DNA from: Chitinophaga oryzae
GTDB taxonomy: Bacteria > Bacteroidota > Bacteroidia > Chitinophagales > Chitinophagaceae
DNA length: 64,000 nucleotides
Direction: 5' to 3'
Assembly (NCBI RefSeq): GCF_012516375.2
Contig: NZ_CP051204.2
Span: 5,332,001-5,396,000 of the forward strand
Below the pieces are notes generated by a model. The model searched no databases and had not been told where the DNA came from. It worked only from the letters and a program-made list of their open reading frames with translations. Shown one piece after another: positions 27,338 to 36,218 of this stretch. Both the position numbers and the translations under genes were made by a program. Position 1 is the first letter of the stretch. Each line of letters begins with the position of its first letter.

Positions 27338-27451
27338 TGAAAAAGGCGCTGTACTTTCCCTGCGTCTCATTTCGTATCGACCGTTGGCATAAAAGTAACG
27401 GCAACTTTATGGAATAAAACACTTCCGGCATCTTACACGGAAAAATGCCAT

Positions 27452-28213
27452 ATGTTCAGATTAACCCTGCTTTTAAGTCTTTTGCTGACAGGTGTAAACG
27501 CCTATAGCCAGTCTCCTGCTATTCACGTATTGGTAGCCCTCTGTGATAACAAATACCAGGGCATCGTAAAGGTGCCTCCCAGGATCGGGAACGGGCAGGA
27601 TCCCGCTAATAACCTGTACTGGGGCTGCGGATACGGCGTTAAAACTTTTTTGAAGAAACAGGCCGACTGGCAGCTGATCAAACAGCTACCGCATCCCGGC
27701 AATAATATATATGAACGTATCGTTTTTAAACATCGTAAAACCAACACCTATCTGATCGCTGACGCCTATGACGGCGCAAAAATGAAAGAGACCATTACGG
27801 ATTTTCTGCATTATGCGGCCGGGCAGAAAAAAACGCAGATCACGGTGGATACCGCTACGATCCGTGCCGGTGGTCATGCGGGGCTGATCGTTTTCGTAGG
27901 GCATAACGGGCTAATGGATTTTACGCTGCCGGCCACGCCTGCCAAAAGCGACAACCAGCAAAGGGACGTCGCTATCTTCGCTTGCGCCAGCAAGCCTTAT
28001 TTTTCGGAGAGTATCCACAAGACAGGGGCACAGCCCCTCATCTGGACCACTCACCTGATGTCGCCCGAAGCATATACCCTCGTACCGGTCATTAACGGAT
28101 GGCTGCAGCGGGAAAAGCCCGCCGTTATTCATGAGCGGGTGGCGCAGGCCTATCATCAGTATCAGCATTGCGGCATAAAAGGCGCCAGAAGATTGTTTGC
28201 TACCGGATGGTAA
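27452..28213 (+). CDS. Secreted hypothetical protein with possible clan-CD (caspase-like) His/Cys pair
   Basis: 253 residues with a signal peptide (LLLSLLLTGVNAYSQ). Seen in the sequence: a hydrophobic strand ending in His (GLIVFVGHNGLMD, His ~151) and, ~25 residues on, another hydrophobic strand ending in Ala-Cys (DVAIFACASKPYF, Cys ~177). An N-terminal segment reads VLVALCDNKYQ... ANNLYWGCGYGVKTFLKK. Clan-CD peptidases (caspase, gingipain, CHAT) carry their catalytic His and Cys after two consecutive strands in this way. I infer a caspase-like fold; protease activity is unproven and the family is unnamed to me. Monocistronic or upstream of the lyase-like gene. Confidence 0.72.
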   Translation: MFRLTLLLSLLLTGVNAYSQSPAIHVLVALCDNKYQGIVKVPPRIGNGQDPANNLYWGCGYGVKTFLKKQADWQLIKQLPHPGNNIYERIVFKHRKTNTYLIADAYDGAKMKETITDFLHYAAGQKKTQITVDTATIRAGGHAGLIVFVGHNGLMDFTLPATPAKSDNQQRDVAIFACASKPYFSESIHKTGAQPLIWTTHLMSPEAYTLVPVINGWLQREKPAVIHERVAQAYHQYQHCGIKGARRLFATGW

Positions 28214-28254
28214 AATTAACCATGATATTTATTCATCAACCTAAACAAATCGCT

Positions 28255-29097
28255 ATGAAAAGAAGCCCTGTGTTTTTTCAGTGTATCGCCTTTCTGGCGA
28301 TGGTGTCTGTTATTCCCCTGACATCATGCCAAAAAGAGCAACAGTCCATCGAAACAGTACCGGCAACGAACAGCAGCCCGAAACCCGAAGCGCTGGCAAC
28401 AGGTGACACCTTGCTCAACGTTAGCTATGAATCCGGTACGCTTAACTCGGGCATCGCGGGTCTTGGCACTACAGCCGCCTCAGCACCCGACGCAGCTTAT
28501 ATGATCACACCAGGCAGTACGGGCAACTACGGTATCGCGCATAAAGTCACGCTGGACGATACCGCCTATAGTTCTGCCGGCCAGCCCAGAAGCGAAAGCG
28601 ACGCTCTAAACATTACCAGTGCCAGGTATCAGCCTGGCGACGCCAGGCGCTACGAATTCAGTGTGCTGTTGAAAGACTGGACCACCTGGACCTCCCCCAT
28701 GCCGGCCGATGCAGAAATCCTGTTCCAGGCAAAACCAACTAGCAGCGGCCCCTCGTTTTTCATAGCCGCTAAAAGAAATGCGATCGTTTTCAGGCACGGC
28801 GCAAGTGCCCAGGACAACCTGGTAGCTGATTACACCGGCTATATCAATCAATGGATAGACTTCCGGGTGGATGTATTATGGTCCAACAGCGGCACAGGCA
28901 CCTACAGCGTATATACCAGGCTTCCGGGCGGAAGCTATACGCTGAAAGCACAATATTCCAATGAGTCGACCTATAACTCGACCAGCGCCTATGGCTATAT
29001 CAAATGGGGATTGTATCGCGCGGACCAATCAACCGCGAACGGGTCTGTCGCCACACGCATTGCGTATCATGACAACATCAGGATTATTGCGTTATGA
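28255..29097 (+). CDS. Heparin-lyase-I-like (polysaccharide lyase fold) lipoprotein
   Basis: The frame opens at 28168 inside the preceding gene; ATG 28255 begins a lipoprotein signal (MVSVIPLTSC lipobox), giving 280 residues. The mature protein is a beta-jelly-roll/concanavalin-type domain with features of the PF14099 polysaccharide-lyase family: EILFQAKP near the centre, YINQWIDFRVDVLWSNSGTG, VYTRLPGGSYTLKAQYSN and C-terminal IKWGLYRADQ...YHDNIRI. Such proteins cleave or bind acidic polysaccharides outside the cell; active-site His and Lys cannot be assigned firmly. It lies 41 bases after the clan-CD-like gene and may be cotranscribed. Confidence 0.8.
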   Translation: MKRSPVFFQCIAFLAMVSVIPLTSCQKEQQSIETVPATNSSPKPEALATGDTLLNVSYESGTLNSGIAGLGTTAASAPDAAYMITPGSTGNYGIAHKVTLDDTAYSSAGQPRSESDALNITSARYQPGDARRYEFSVLLKDWTTWTSPMPADAEILFQAKPTSSGPSFFIAAKRNAIVFRHGASAQDNLVADYTGYINQWIDFRVDVLWSNSGTGTYSVYTRLPGGSYTLKAQYSNESTYNSTSAYGYIKWGLYRADQSTANGSVATRIAYHDNIRIIAL

Positions 29098-29133
29098 TCC
29101 TCCACGGCCCGGTTGACATATCCCAACCTCGCG

Positions 29134-30366
29134 TTAATGCGCCGCTGCAGTGGGAGCAAAAGTCGCTTTCCGCTGCCAGAAAAATAAAATGGTAAACAGG
29201 ACGATCAATATCGCCGGGAAAGTAATCATATTTACCAGTGTGGCCTGACCGGCAGCCAGCTCCAACGCTCCGCCGGTGAGGCCCGCTGCCGCTTTTTCCG
29301 CCCTTGCCGAATCGATCCAGCTTCCGATAAACGGTTGGAATATGGCAGTAGAGAACATCCCGATTCCGCCGATGATGGACATCCCCAGGGCGCCGCTTTC
29401 AGGTACCCGTTGTGCAACACTGCCCACCATCACGGGCCAGAAATAACATACGCCCAGGGCAAATATCACCGTAGCAACATAAGCGAGCGGACCAGTTACC
29501 GTACTGAACATGTAAATGCCAATGGTAGCTAAAACAGCAGATGTTAAAAGCACCCCCGTTTGCCCCAACAGGCGCACGACCGGGCCTGCAAAAAATCTGC
29601 CCGCGGCCATCAACCCGGTGGTGAGCGCAAGAATCAGCATAGGACTGGCACCACTGTTACTCATGATAACACTCACCCACTGGTTAGGGCCAAATTCCGT
29701 TATAGCCGTAAAGGCCATGCAAATAAACAGGAATATATAGAGCGGGCTTAGCATCGCTGCAAAATTTTGCGAGAGGGAACTTGTAGCTGCTTCTTCCCTT
29801 ACCACGAAAGTTTTCCCGTAGAACAAAACAGCATACATGATAGTAGGCGCCATGGTCACCCACATCTGCGCCTGCCATCCCAGATGAAGGTCTGTCATAA
29901 ATTTTGAAATCAGCGAGCCAATCACAATGCCGCCGGGAAACCACATATGAAACCTGTTCAGCATCTTATTCATATCGCGGCCGGCAAAGGCGTCTGCGAT
30001 CAAAGGGTTACAGGCAGCCTCAGTGCAGCCGTTACCAAATCCGATAAACAGCGTGGATGCCAGCAGACTGACATATCCTCCCGAATATATCGTCATCAAA
30101 ATACCAATCGTATGGGTCACAAAAGCCACCTGCATAATTCTCTTCGGGCCAAAAGAATGATATACCAAACCGCCGATGATCATAGAGACAGGAAACCCTA
30201 AAAAGAACATCAGGTTAATAAATCCTAATTGCTCACCGGTAAGGTTAAACCGGGCAGCCAGCTGCGGCAAAATGCCCGCACGGATGGAGAAAGTAAAAGC
30301 AGTTGTAATTAAAGCAAAACAGCTACCTGTAAACAGCGCGCTTTTGTTAATTTTACCATTAGTCAT
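29134..30366 (-). CDS. Major facilitator superfamily transporter
   Basis: 410 residues, twelve predicted membrane helices in two six-helix halves, with the MFS loop-2/3 motif region (GGLVYHSFGPKRIM) after helix 2. Charged residues in membrane regions (FGNGCTEAACNPLIADAF) resemble sugar or nucleoside permease-type MFS proteins, but the substrate cannot be given. Inner membrane. It is convergent with the lyase-like lipoprotein (36 bases apart), which makes uptake of its products conceivable but unproven. Confidence 0.88.
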   Translation of the reverse strand: MTNGKINKSALFTGSCFALITTAFTFSIRAGILPQLAARFNLTGEQLGFINLMFFLGFPVSMIIGGLVYHSFGPKRIMQVAFVTHTIGILMTIYSGGYVSLLASTLFIGFGNGCTEAACNPLIADAFAGRDMNKMLNRFHMWFPGGIVIGSLISKFMTDLHLGWQAQMWVTMAPTIMYAVLFYGKTFVVREEAATSSLSQNFAAMLSPLYIFLFICMAFTAITEFGPNQWVSVIMSNSGASPMLILALTTGLMAAGRFFAGPVVRLLGQTGVLLTSAVLATIGIYMFSTVTGPLAYVATVIFALGVCYFWPVMVGSVAQRVPESGALGMSIIGGIGMFSTAIFQPFIGSWIDSARAEKAAAGLTGGALELAAGQATLVNMITFPAILIVLFTILFFWQRKATFAPTAAAH

Positions 30367-30508
30367 AGATGTTGACTTTATTTAACGTGGAATAAAATAT
30401 CTGTACATTAGTAAAATACAGCTTCCTTTAAATATACAAAACACCTTTTCAGGTAACAACACAAAGTTTGCTCAATTCTGATACAATATTAACCCATCTT
30501 GCAACAGG

Positions 30509-31003
30509 TTATCCGGTATAATCCCTTTCCTGTAATTTTTGTAATGCCCGTGCTTCATGTTCCAGCAAAGGTGAAAGTTGCTCCGGGGGCAAAGCAGAAG
30601 GCGCCGGGAGAAATACCACCCGCGGATACCCAATAATTCTGTCATACAAAAACCTGGCCCTTGGGAGATGGAAGTCGGAGGTGATTACCACCAGTATGTC
30701 AGGTTTTTCTTCCAGTACCCGCTCCCTGGTCATTTGAAAGTCTTCAATTGTATTGGCAGACAGCGGACAGTCTAAAAAAGCGCCGGCAGGAACATTCCTG
30801 TCTGTCAGGTACTTTTTTGCATAATCATAATGTGGCCGGTCAGTCGTATTAAAATGCGGACCAAAGCCACCCGTACAAATAATTTTAAAATCATTGTTGG
30901 CGCCGTAAAAGTGACAGGTGCAGGCCAACCTGTCCTCAGCGATCTGTGACAGATTCCCCAAATGATCATTGGGCGCTCCCAATACGATCAATAGCTTATT
31001 CAT
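30509..31003 (-). CDS. YdcF/DUF218-family protein
   Basis: 164 residues with the DUF218 pattern: LLIVLGAPNDHLGNL at the N-terminus, 'KIICTGGFG', 'LDCPLSANTIEDFQMTRERV' and 'ILVVITSDFHLPRARFLYDR'. Relatives include ElyC/SanA envelope proteins and YdcF. This one has no membrane anchor, so it is probably cytoplasmic; function in the family is poorly defined. It lies between the MFS gene and the LytTR regulator, with 142 and 98 bases on either side. Confidence 0.85.
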   Translation of the reverse strand: MNKLLIVLGAPNDHLGNLSQIAEDRLACTCHFYGANNDFKIICTGGFGPHFNTTDRPHYDYAKKYLTDRNVPAGAFLDCPLSANTIEDFQMTRERVLEEKPDILVVITSDFHLPRARFLYDRIIGYPRVVFLPAPSALPPEQLSPLLEHEARALQKLQERDYTG

Positions 31004-31101
31004 AAAGATGTTCCTGTTATGTTGACTTTACCATATAATCCGGCAAAAAGGTACTCCATTTTTTAAGATAAACAGACCTGTATGCGCCAGCGACATGTAC
31101 C

Positions 31102-31821
31102 CTATTTACTCAGCAGCCGTTTACTCACCACCTGCATCAGCAATTCCCGCTGGCTGCGGCTCACCGGCAGGGTATGCCCTCCGGCCTGCACCATATTGCT
31201 GTCCAGTTTATTTACCTGATGGAGGTTGACGATATATGACTTATGTATTTTCAGAAAGCTATCCGACGGCAGCTGTTGCTCTACGTTTTTAAACGTCAGG
31301 TAGGCTATAATCTTCGTATGGATGGTTTGGATGAGCACATAGTTTTGCATGCTTTCCACGAAAAGAATATCAGCCAGCATCACCTTTTCGTATACCTGTT
31401 TATGTTTTACGAAGATGTAGTCTCTTACGGGAGAATTGGCGGTGACCGCCGGCTGCCGGCGAAGCCCGAAATAGTCCTGTGCTTTGAGCATCGACTGGGT
31501 AAAGCGTTGCAGCGAGAGTGGTTTCAACAGGTAGTCCAGTACATTCAGCCGGAAGCCATCCAGCGCATAGTCCGGGTAGGCCGTCACCAGGATGGTCACC
31601 GGAGGATCCGACAATGTCTCCAACAGCTGCAGTCCGCTCGCCTTGGGCATATTGATATCGAGAAACATGAGGTCCACAGGGGTTGTCTCCAATGTTTTAC
31701 GCGCCGAAGCCACATTATTGCAGCTGGCCACCAACGACAGGAAATCCAACGTCCCGATGTATTTTTTTAATCCTTCCCTGGCCAGGGCCTCGTCATCCAC
31801 GATAATACATTTAATTTCCAT
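31102..31821 (-). CDS. LytTR-family response regulator
   Basis: 239 residues from ATG 31821; the frame opens at 31845, which would overlap the kinase gene by 14 bases, while 31821 leaves 10. Receiver domain with D63 (long-form numbering) in LMFLDINMPKASG and Lys in LLKPLSLQRF; LytTR DNA-binding domain in the C-terminal ~100 residues (FVKHKQVYEKVMLADILFVE, SFLKIHKSYIVNLHQVNKLD). Translationally linked to the upstream kinase. Its target promoters are unknown. Confidence 0.92.
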   Translation of the reverse strand: MEIKCIIVDDEALAREGLKKYIGTLDFLSLVASCNNVASARKTLETTPVDLMFLDINMPKASGLQLLETLSDPPVTILVTAYPDYALDGFRLNVLDYLLKPLSLQRFTQSMLKAQDYFGLRRQPAVTANSPVRDYIFVKHKQVYEKVMLADILFVESMQNYVLIQTIHTKIIAYLTFKNVEQQLPSDSFLKIHKSYIVNLHQVNKLDSNMVQAGGHTLPVSRSQRELLMQVVSKRLLSK

Positions 31822-31831
31822 ACTGCTTTTT

Positions 31832-32890
31832 TTATCTGAGAACATCGGTTTTTATTTCGAGATAAACCACGAACAGGTCTGCTGTTTCTTCTATTGACAA
31901 AAAGTGCTGATCGGGGTATAGAAGGAGGAGTCTTTTCCGCACATTGGCCAGCCCGATCCCCTTGGGACGGGCATCCTCTGCGATGTCCAACGGGTCGGGC
32001 TCTTTACTGTTTTTAACGACAAAAAAAAGCGTGTCCTCCTCCAGGAAGAGATCTATTCCTATAAAGTTATCCTGGTCCGGAAACTGGGATACATGCTTAA
32101 AAGCATTCTCTACAAAGGGCGCCAGGATCAATGGTGAGATGTAATAAGGCGGTAGCGGTGTTTCCCAGTTACAGGTTACTTTCAGCTCATTGCATCGCCG
32201 TTTGTTTTCCACATTCACATAATTCTGGAGGTAGCCCACTTCCTGCTGCAGTGGTATGGCAGGCCTGGAAGCATCGTGGAGCTGGTACCTTAGCATATCG
32301 GAGAACTCCAGCACCATGTCGGCAGCCTGGCCGGCATCCCTTTCTATCAGCACATGGATGCTGTTCATCATATTAAACATAAAATGCGGGTTCAGCTGGT
32401 CCCGCAGCAGTCTCATTTCCGCTTCCAGGTGGGTGGTATGGAGCTGCTCGTGATCTATCAGGGTCTTAACATATTCCTGGTAAAAGCGAATACCACAGAC
32501 TGTTCCGCTGGTAAAAAGCATGCCGATAAAGTGACCGGGGAACACCGTCTGCAGGCCGCATGTTTGAGGGGCGGCCATTACCTTGCCGGCACTTTCACAT
32601 AACATCGGCAAACTTAAAATCACGGTGGCCAGGCTGGCAACAAAGCAGATCACCACGGCCAGCAAGGCAAACAGAAGCATTTTCCGGCGCTTCATAAAAA
32701 CCGGAAGCAGCCAGTAACAGAACAAAAAAGCGCAGAGCGCCCCGGGAATGGATTCGATCACCGCCAGCCAGAAGGCTTCCAGGTAAGGCAGCCCCTGCAT
32801 GTGGACCTGCAAAAAGGTAAGTACCACATCCATTAACCATATTGTGAGAATGACGGGCCAGGATTTTATCAAAAAGAATGGCTTAGGCAT
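31832..32890 (-). CDS. LytS/YehU-type sensor histidine kinase
   Basis: 352 residues. Four membrane helices in residues ~10-135, then a His_kinase domain with H169 in QLNPHFMFNMMNSIHVLIER and a GHKL ATPase with PFVENAFKH and KGIGLANVRKRL. No obvious periplasmic ligand domain, so the signal is probably felt in or near the membrane. First gene of a two-gene operon with the LytTR regulator. The 291 bases upstream to the divergent lipoprotein hold no gene. Confidence 0.93.
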   Translation of the reverse strand: MPKPFFLIKSWPVILTIWLMDVVLTFLQVHMQGLPYLEAFWLAVIESIPGALCAFLFCYWLLPVFMKRRKMLLFALLAVVICFVASLATVILSLPMLCESAGKVMAAPQTCGLQTVFPGHFIGMLFTSGTVCGIRFYQEYVKTLIDHEQLHTTHLEAEMRLLRDQLNPHFMFNMMNSIHVLIERDAGQAADMVLEFSDMLRYQLHDASRPAIPLQQEVGYLQNYVNVENKRRCNELKVTCNWETPLPPYYISPLILAPFVENAFKHVSQFPDQDNFIGIDLFLEEDTLFFVVKNSKEPDPLDIAEDARPKGIGLANVRKRLLLLYPDQHFLSIEETADLFVVYLEIKTDVLR

Positions 32891-33181
32891 CAGTCAATTT
32901 TACTGCAAAAAAGCAAAAAAAAACCAAACCGGGCGGGGCTTTAGAGACTCATAACGCGCTTTTAACGCAGATCGTACAGGATTTCTGCACATTAGTCAGC
33001 AATTCCGGTAAGATGATCAAAATTCATATAGCCGGGTAAGTATTCTCTTTTTCTTTGCATCAGCAAACCGGAAACCAGTAGTATACAGCAGGAGGACAGC
33101 GCCTCCTGTTGTATACTATGCCCCGACGCCTTTATCATCACAAATACCATTTGTCTGAGTAAAAACCTAAACTGCAATTTT

Positions 33182-34102
33182 ATGAAACATCGCAAAACCG
33201 AGCGAAACAATCATCATTCCGCACTGTCTGTAGCCCTGCTGGGCATCGCCCTGGTGGCAGGATCGGCCTGTAACAAGGCGCACCTTCCTGAAGTTGGTCA
33301 CAGTGCCAATGGAGAAAATGTTGCCGCCACACCGGCTGCCGCACCAGCCCCTAACCTGCTCACCCGTATCCGCCTGGGCGGCGCCGACGGCCTCATTCAT
33401 CTTATCAGCTACAACAAGCGGCTGCAGCCTGCTATTATTACCCAATATGCCGGTAGCATGTTGCTGCAAAAAGACACTGTTGTCTATGACGCCAACGGTA
33501 AACTGCAAAAGGTGCTGCATTACTCTCCCGACTTCCTGTCAGCCGGAAAATTTATGCTGTCCGGCAGTACAAAATTTGAATGGGACGCTAAAGGTAATAT
33601 CTCCCGGAAAACAACTTACGACCTGGAAACCGGCAAGCTGGAAGAGGATGAAAAATACGCCTATGACGCCGGCGGAAACCTGGTGACCGTCACCTCGGTA
33701 ACGGGTGGTGGCACCAACCTGAAATTTGTCACTTCCTATGCCTACGAACTAAAAAACATCAAAAAAGAAACAGTAACCGACGGCTCAAAAGTAATCTCTC
33801 TCTTGTCAGTAGCCGGTTTTGACCAGCATCCTACCTATATCACCCATCCCCTGCTGCGTTATCTGCTGGAAGGCGCCGGACATGAAACATTCAGCGATCA
33901 GAACCCGCTGGAAACCAGGAAAATCCAGTATGTCAACCTCAACGGGAAACAGGACTCCATCGTCACCGTGCAAAAGAACGCCTACACTTATAACAGTGCC
34001 AACCGGCCGGTAAAAGTAGCTTTTACCAGTATGATTTACAGTACCGGCGGCCAGAAGCCAGTCAACAGCAAAGGCAATACTGACTACGAATACAGTAAAT
34101 AA
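33182..34102 (+). CDS. Secreted lipoprotein with YD-repeat-like beta structure
   Basis: 306 residues with a lipoprotein signal (ALVAGSAC, Cys ~31) and an Ala/Pro-rich linker. The remainder repeats a pattern of short strands with D-A-x-G-(K/N) turns: VVYDANGKLQKVLHYS, KFEWDAKGNISRKTTYDL and KYAYDAGGNLVTVTSV, as in DUF4595/YD-repeat lipoproteins of Bacteroidota. Outer-membrane or surface lipoprotein of unknown role. Divergent from the LytS-type kinase and a candidate target of that system, by position only. Confidence 0.8.
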   Translation: MKHRKTERNNHHSALSVALLGIALVAGSACNKAHLPEVGHSANGENVAATPAAAPAPNLLTRIRLGGADGLIHLISYNKRLQPAIITQYAGSMLLQKDTVVYDANGKLQKVLHYSPDFLSAGKFMLSGSTKFEWDAKGNISRKTTYDLETGKLEEDEKYAYDAGGNLVTVTSVTGGGTNLKFVTSYAYELKNIKKETVTDGSKVISLLSVAGFDQHPTYITHPLLRYLLEGAGHETFSDQNPLETRKIQYVNLNGKQDSIVTVQKNAYTYNSANRPVKVAFTSMIYSTGGQKPVNSKGNTDYEYSK

Positions 34103-34412
34103 CCATCTCCTGCCTTTGGGGAACTAAAATCCCAAAAGCCGCCTGCATCATTATATAACCACTAAAAAAGGGCGATCCAAAAGGATCGCCCCTGTAAAAC
34201 AACGGGATATGACAATATCCGGTTGTCCCTTTAGCAGCCACTATTTGCCAAAACGTAATAATCTGTGTGTAAAAACAGTTCTCTCCTGGCAGATCCGCCC
34301 GGGCCGGACACTCAAACGTTCCAGGTACCCCGCACTCGTCCCATATCTGGTAGCAGTACTGCACTCTTGTTGCCGCTTTACCGGTTTTGATATCTTTAAC
34401 GCCCACACTCAT
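34062..34412 (-). other. Doubtful Cys-containing minus-strand ORF
   Basis: 116 codons from ATG 34412 preceded by a purine-rich GAGAAAAGG. The first ~60 residues are soluble with several Cys (VQYCYQIWDECGVPGTFEC). However, the frame runs through the terminator hairpin at 34164-34191 and into the end of the lipoprotein gene on the other strand, so at least its 3' half is unlikely to be coding. Listed only because the terminator implies some minus-strand transcript here. Confidence 0.2.
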
Positions 34413-34698
34413 TTCTACCTTTTCTCAGTGGGTTTCGTGGTTTTGGCGCCGGCGGCTTAAGCGATGTACATCTTCATGCAGATAAGCCGGCATCGCATTT
34501 CGAATGTAAATTTGGGACAAACAGGGATTGATTTTTCATACAATGTATATCTACGGCCCCCGGGTCAATATTCGCGTCATTTTCCGGAAAATCCGCGGAA
34601 ACCGATAAGCTGCCAAATAAATAACCCCGGAGTAAGGGTTTTCGCCAACCAGTGTGTAGTAATAGAAGAAGCCATCACCAAACATTGTAAACAAATTT
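34103..34698 (+). other. 596-base intergenic stretch
   Basis: Holds a strong minus-strand terminator (34164-34191), a weakly supported minus-strand ORF and a plus-strand -7-like TAAATTTG at 34506-34513. That motif would give the sigma gene at 34699 a leader of about 180 bases. A minus-strand TAnnTTTG (TAAATTTG) is also present at 34692-34699. Nothing else was recognised. Confidence 0.6.
34164..34191 (-). terminator. Intrinsic terminator on the minus strand
   Basis: A 9-bp GC-rich stem (34170-34178 with 34183-34191) and AAAA loop. On the minus strand it is followed by six Ts (A6 at 34164-34169), while on the plus strand no T run follows. No recognised minus-strand gene lies upstream. Confidence 0.75.
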
Positions 34699-35241
34699 AT
34701 GACGCACGATCATTCTGTCGATCGTTTAGTTGAGCTATGCTTTAAGAATTACTATAAGGATTTGCATAGGTATGCTTATACATTTCTCAAGAGCAATGAA
34801 GCCGCCGGCGATGCAGTACAATCCGTTTTTCTGAAAATCTGGGAGAAAAGGGCCCTGCTTGTTGAAGAACAAGGGGTGAGGGCATACCTGTATACAGCCA
34901 TACAGCACCATTGCCTCAATATTATGCGCCGGCAGAAAATAATGGAAAAATACCAGTCACAGCTCCAGCATCCAAGTGAATCCGGGAATAAGCTGATATC
35001 AAAAGAAAACTATGACCGGATACTGCATGCCATAGATCAGCTCCCGGAACAATGCAAGATCGTATTCCTTAAAAGCAGGTTTGAAAAAAAGTCCTACCAG
35101 GAAATTTCGAGGGAGCTCAACATCTCGGTAAAAACAGTGGAAGTACACATGGGCAAGGCACTACGCATCCTCCGGGGTAAGCTGTCCGGCATTCTCTTTC
35201 TGTATATGCTTATCATCAATTTTACCCTCAACAGCAATTAA
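34699..35241 (+). CDS. ECF RNA polymerase sigma factor
   Basis: 180 residues of the Bacteroidota sigma-70 expansion family. Region 2 at ~10-80 (YKDLHRYAYTFLKSNEAAGD, VFLKIWEKRALL), region 4 at ~115-165 (IDQLPEQCKIVFLKSRFEKK, YQEISRELNISVKTVEVHMG), followed by a hydrophobic C-terminal tail (ILFLYMLIINFTL) that may touch the membrane. FecR follows 11 bases downstream. Unlike the other two sigma/FecR sets here, no SusC follows. Confidence 0.93.
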   Translation: MTHDHSVDRLVELCFKNYYKDLHRYAYTFLKSNEAAGDAVQSVFLKIWEKRALLVEEQGVRAYLYTAIQHHCLNIMRRQKIMEKYQSQLQHPSESGNKLISKENYDRILHAIDQLPEQCKIVFLKSRFEKKSYQEISRELNISVKTVEVHMGKALRILRGKLSGILFLYMLIINFTLNSN

Positions 35242-35252
35242 TATCAATAGTC

Positions 35253-36218
35253 ATGGAACTGGCAGACGAAGAGATAAATCAACTCATTACAAGCTTTTTA
35301 TCCGGCGAAGCCTCACCCGGTGAAGCGATGATACTGGAAGACTGGAAACGGGCGCGGCGTGAAAACCAGGAACTGTTTGACAAAATCAGCCTGGTCTGGC
35401 ATGAGATAGATGGCAGGGTTTATGACCCGCTCCCTGAACCGGCAGCCTGGGAGAAAATAACAACGGTACGCAAACAGCAAAAATTCCGGCGGCACCTGCT
35501 TGTGCGCAGCGTTGCAGCGATAACAATGGTTATTACATGCGGTTACTTTGTTATGCGTTATTCCTTACGGCCGCCGGAAGAGCAGCCACAGCTCAACCTG
35601 TATAGTATCAGCAATCCTCTCAGGGATACCCTACCGGACCAATCGGTTGTCGAAATGGAAACAGGCTCCTCATTACAGTATTATGCGACGCAAAACCGCC
35701 GCCGGGTGGTGATGAAAGGCCGGTCCATGTTCCATGTGACCGGCGCCAGCAAACTACCCTTTGAAGTGGATGCCGGGGCACTTAAAATTAAAGTGCTGGG
35801 AACCGTATTTCAAGTGGTCAATGAAAAGAATGACCAGCGTGTATCCGTAAGCTGCGGTCGTGTGCTGGTCATCTCCCCGCATGATAGCTTAGTTCTCAAA
35901 GCCGGCCAGTCGGCCACCTATTCGCCGGCAACAGAAAAACTCCAGTTGCATGAAAACATAAAACAGCCCAACTACACGGTAAGTCCACGACACTTCCATT
36001 TCGTCAACAGTTCACTAACCGTTATTTGCCGGCAACTCGCCGACGCTTACGACGCAAGCATTATCCTGGCGGACAGCTCACTGCAGCCACTAACCATGAG
36101 CGCCGACTTCCGTAATGAGTCCCTCGATAATATCATGAACGTAATTGCCGCAACTCTCTCTATTCAATATCATCATTCAAATGATTCCATCATACTAAAT
36201 GCGAAGCGTACTAACTAA
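35253..36218 (+). CDS. FecR-family anti-sigma factor
   Basis: 321 residues. N-terminal sigma-binding domain (1-85), transmembrane helix ~90-108 (SVAAITMVITCGYFVMRY), FecR domain ~120-215 (GALKIKVLGTVFQVVNEKND), C-terminal domain ~245-321 (HFHFVNSSLTVICRQLADAY). It should sequester the sigma factor encoded 11 bases upstream and receive a signal from the STN-domain protein whose gene overlaps its 3' end by 20 bases. Confidence 0.92.
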   Translation: MELADEEINQLITSFLSGEASPGEAMILEDWKRARRENQELFDKISLVWHEIDGRVYDPLPEPAAWEKITTVRKQQKFRRHLLVRSVAAITMVITCGYFVMRYSLRPPEEQPQLNLYSISNPLRDTLPDQSVVEMETGSSLQYYATQNRRRVVMKGRSMFHVTGASKLPFEVDAGALKIKVLGTVFQVVNEKNDQRVSVSCGRVLVISPHDSLVLKAGQSATYSPATEKLQLHENIKQPNYTVSPRHFHFVNSSLTVICRQLADAYDASIILADSSLQPLTMSADFRNESLDNIMNVIAATLSIQYHHSNDSIILNAKRTN

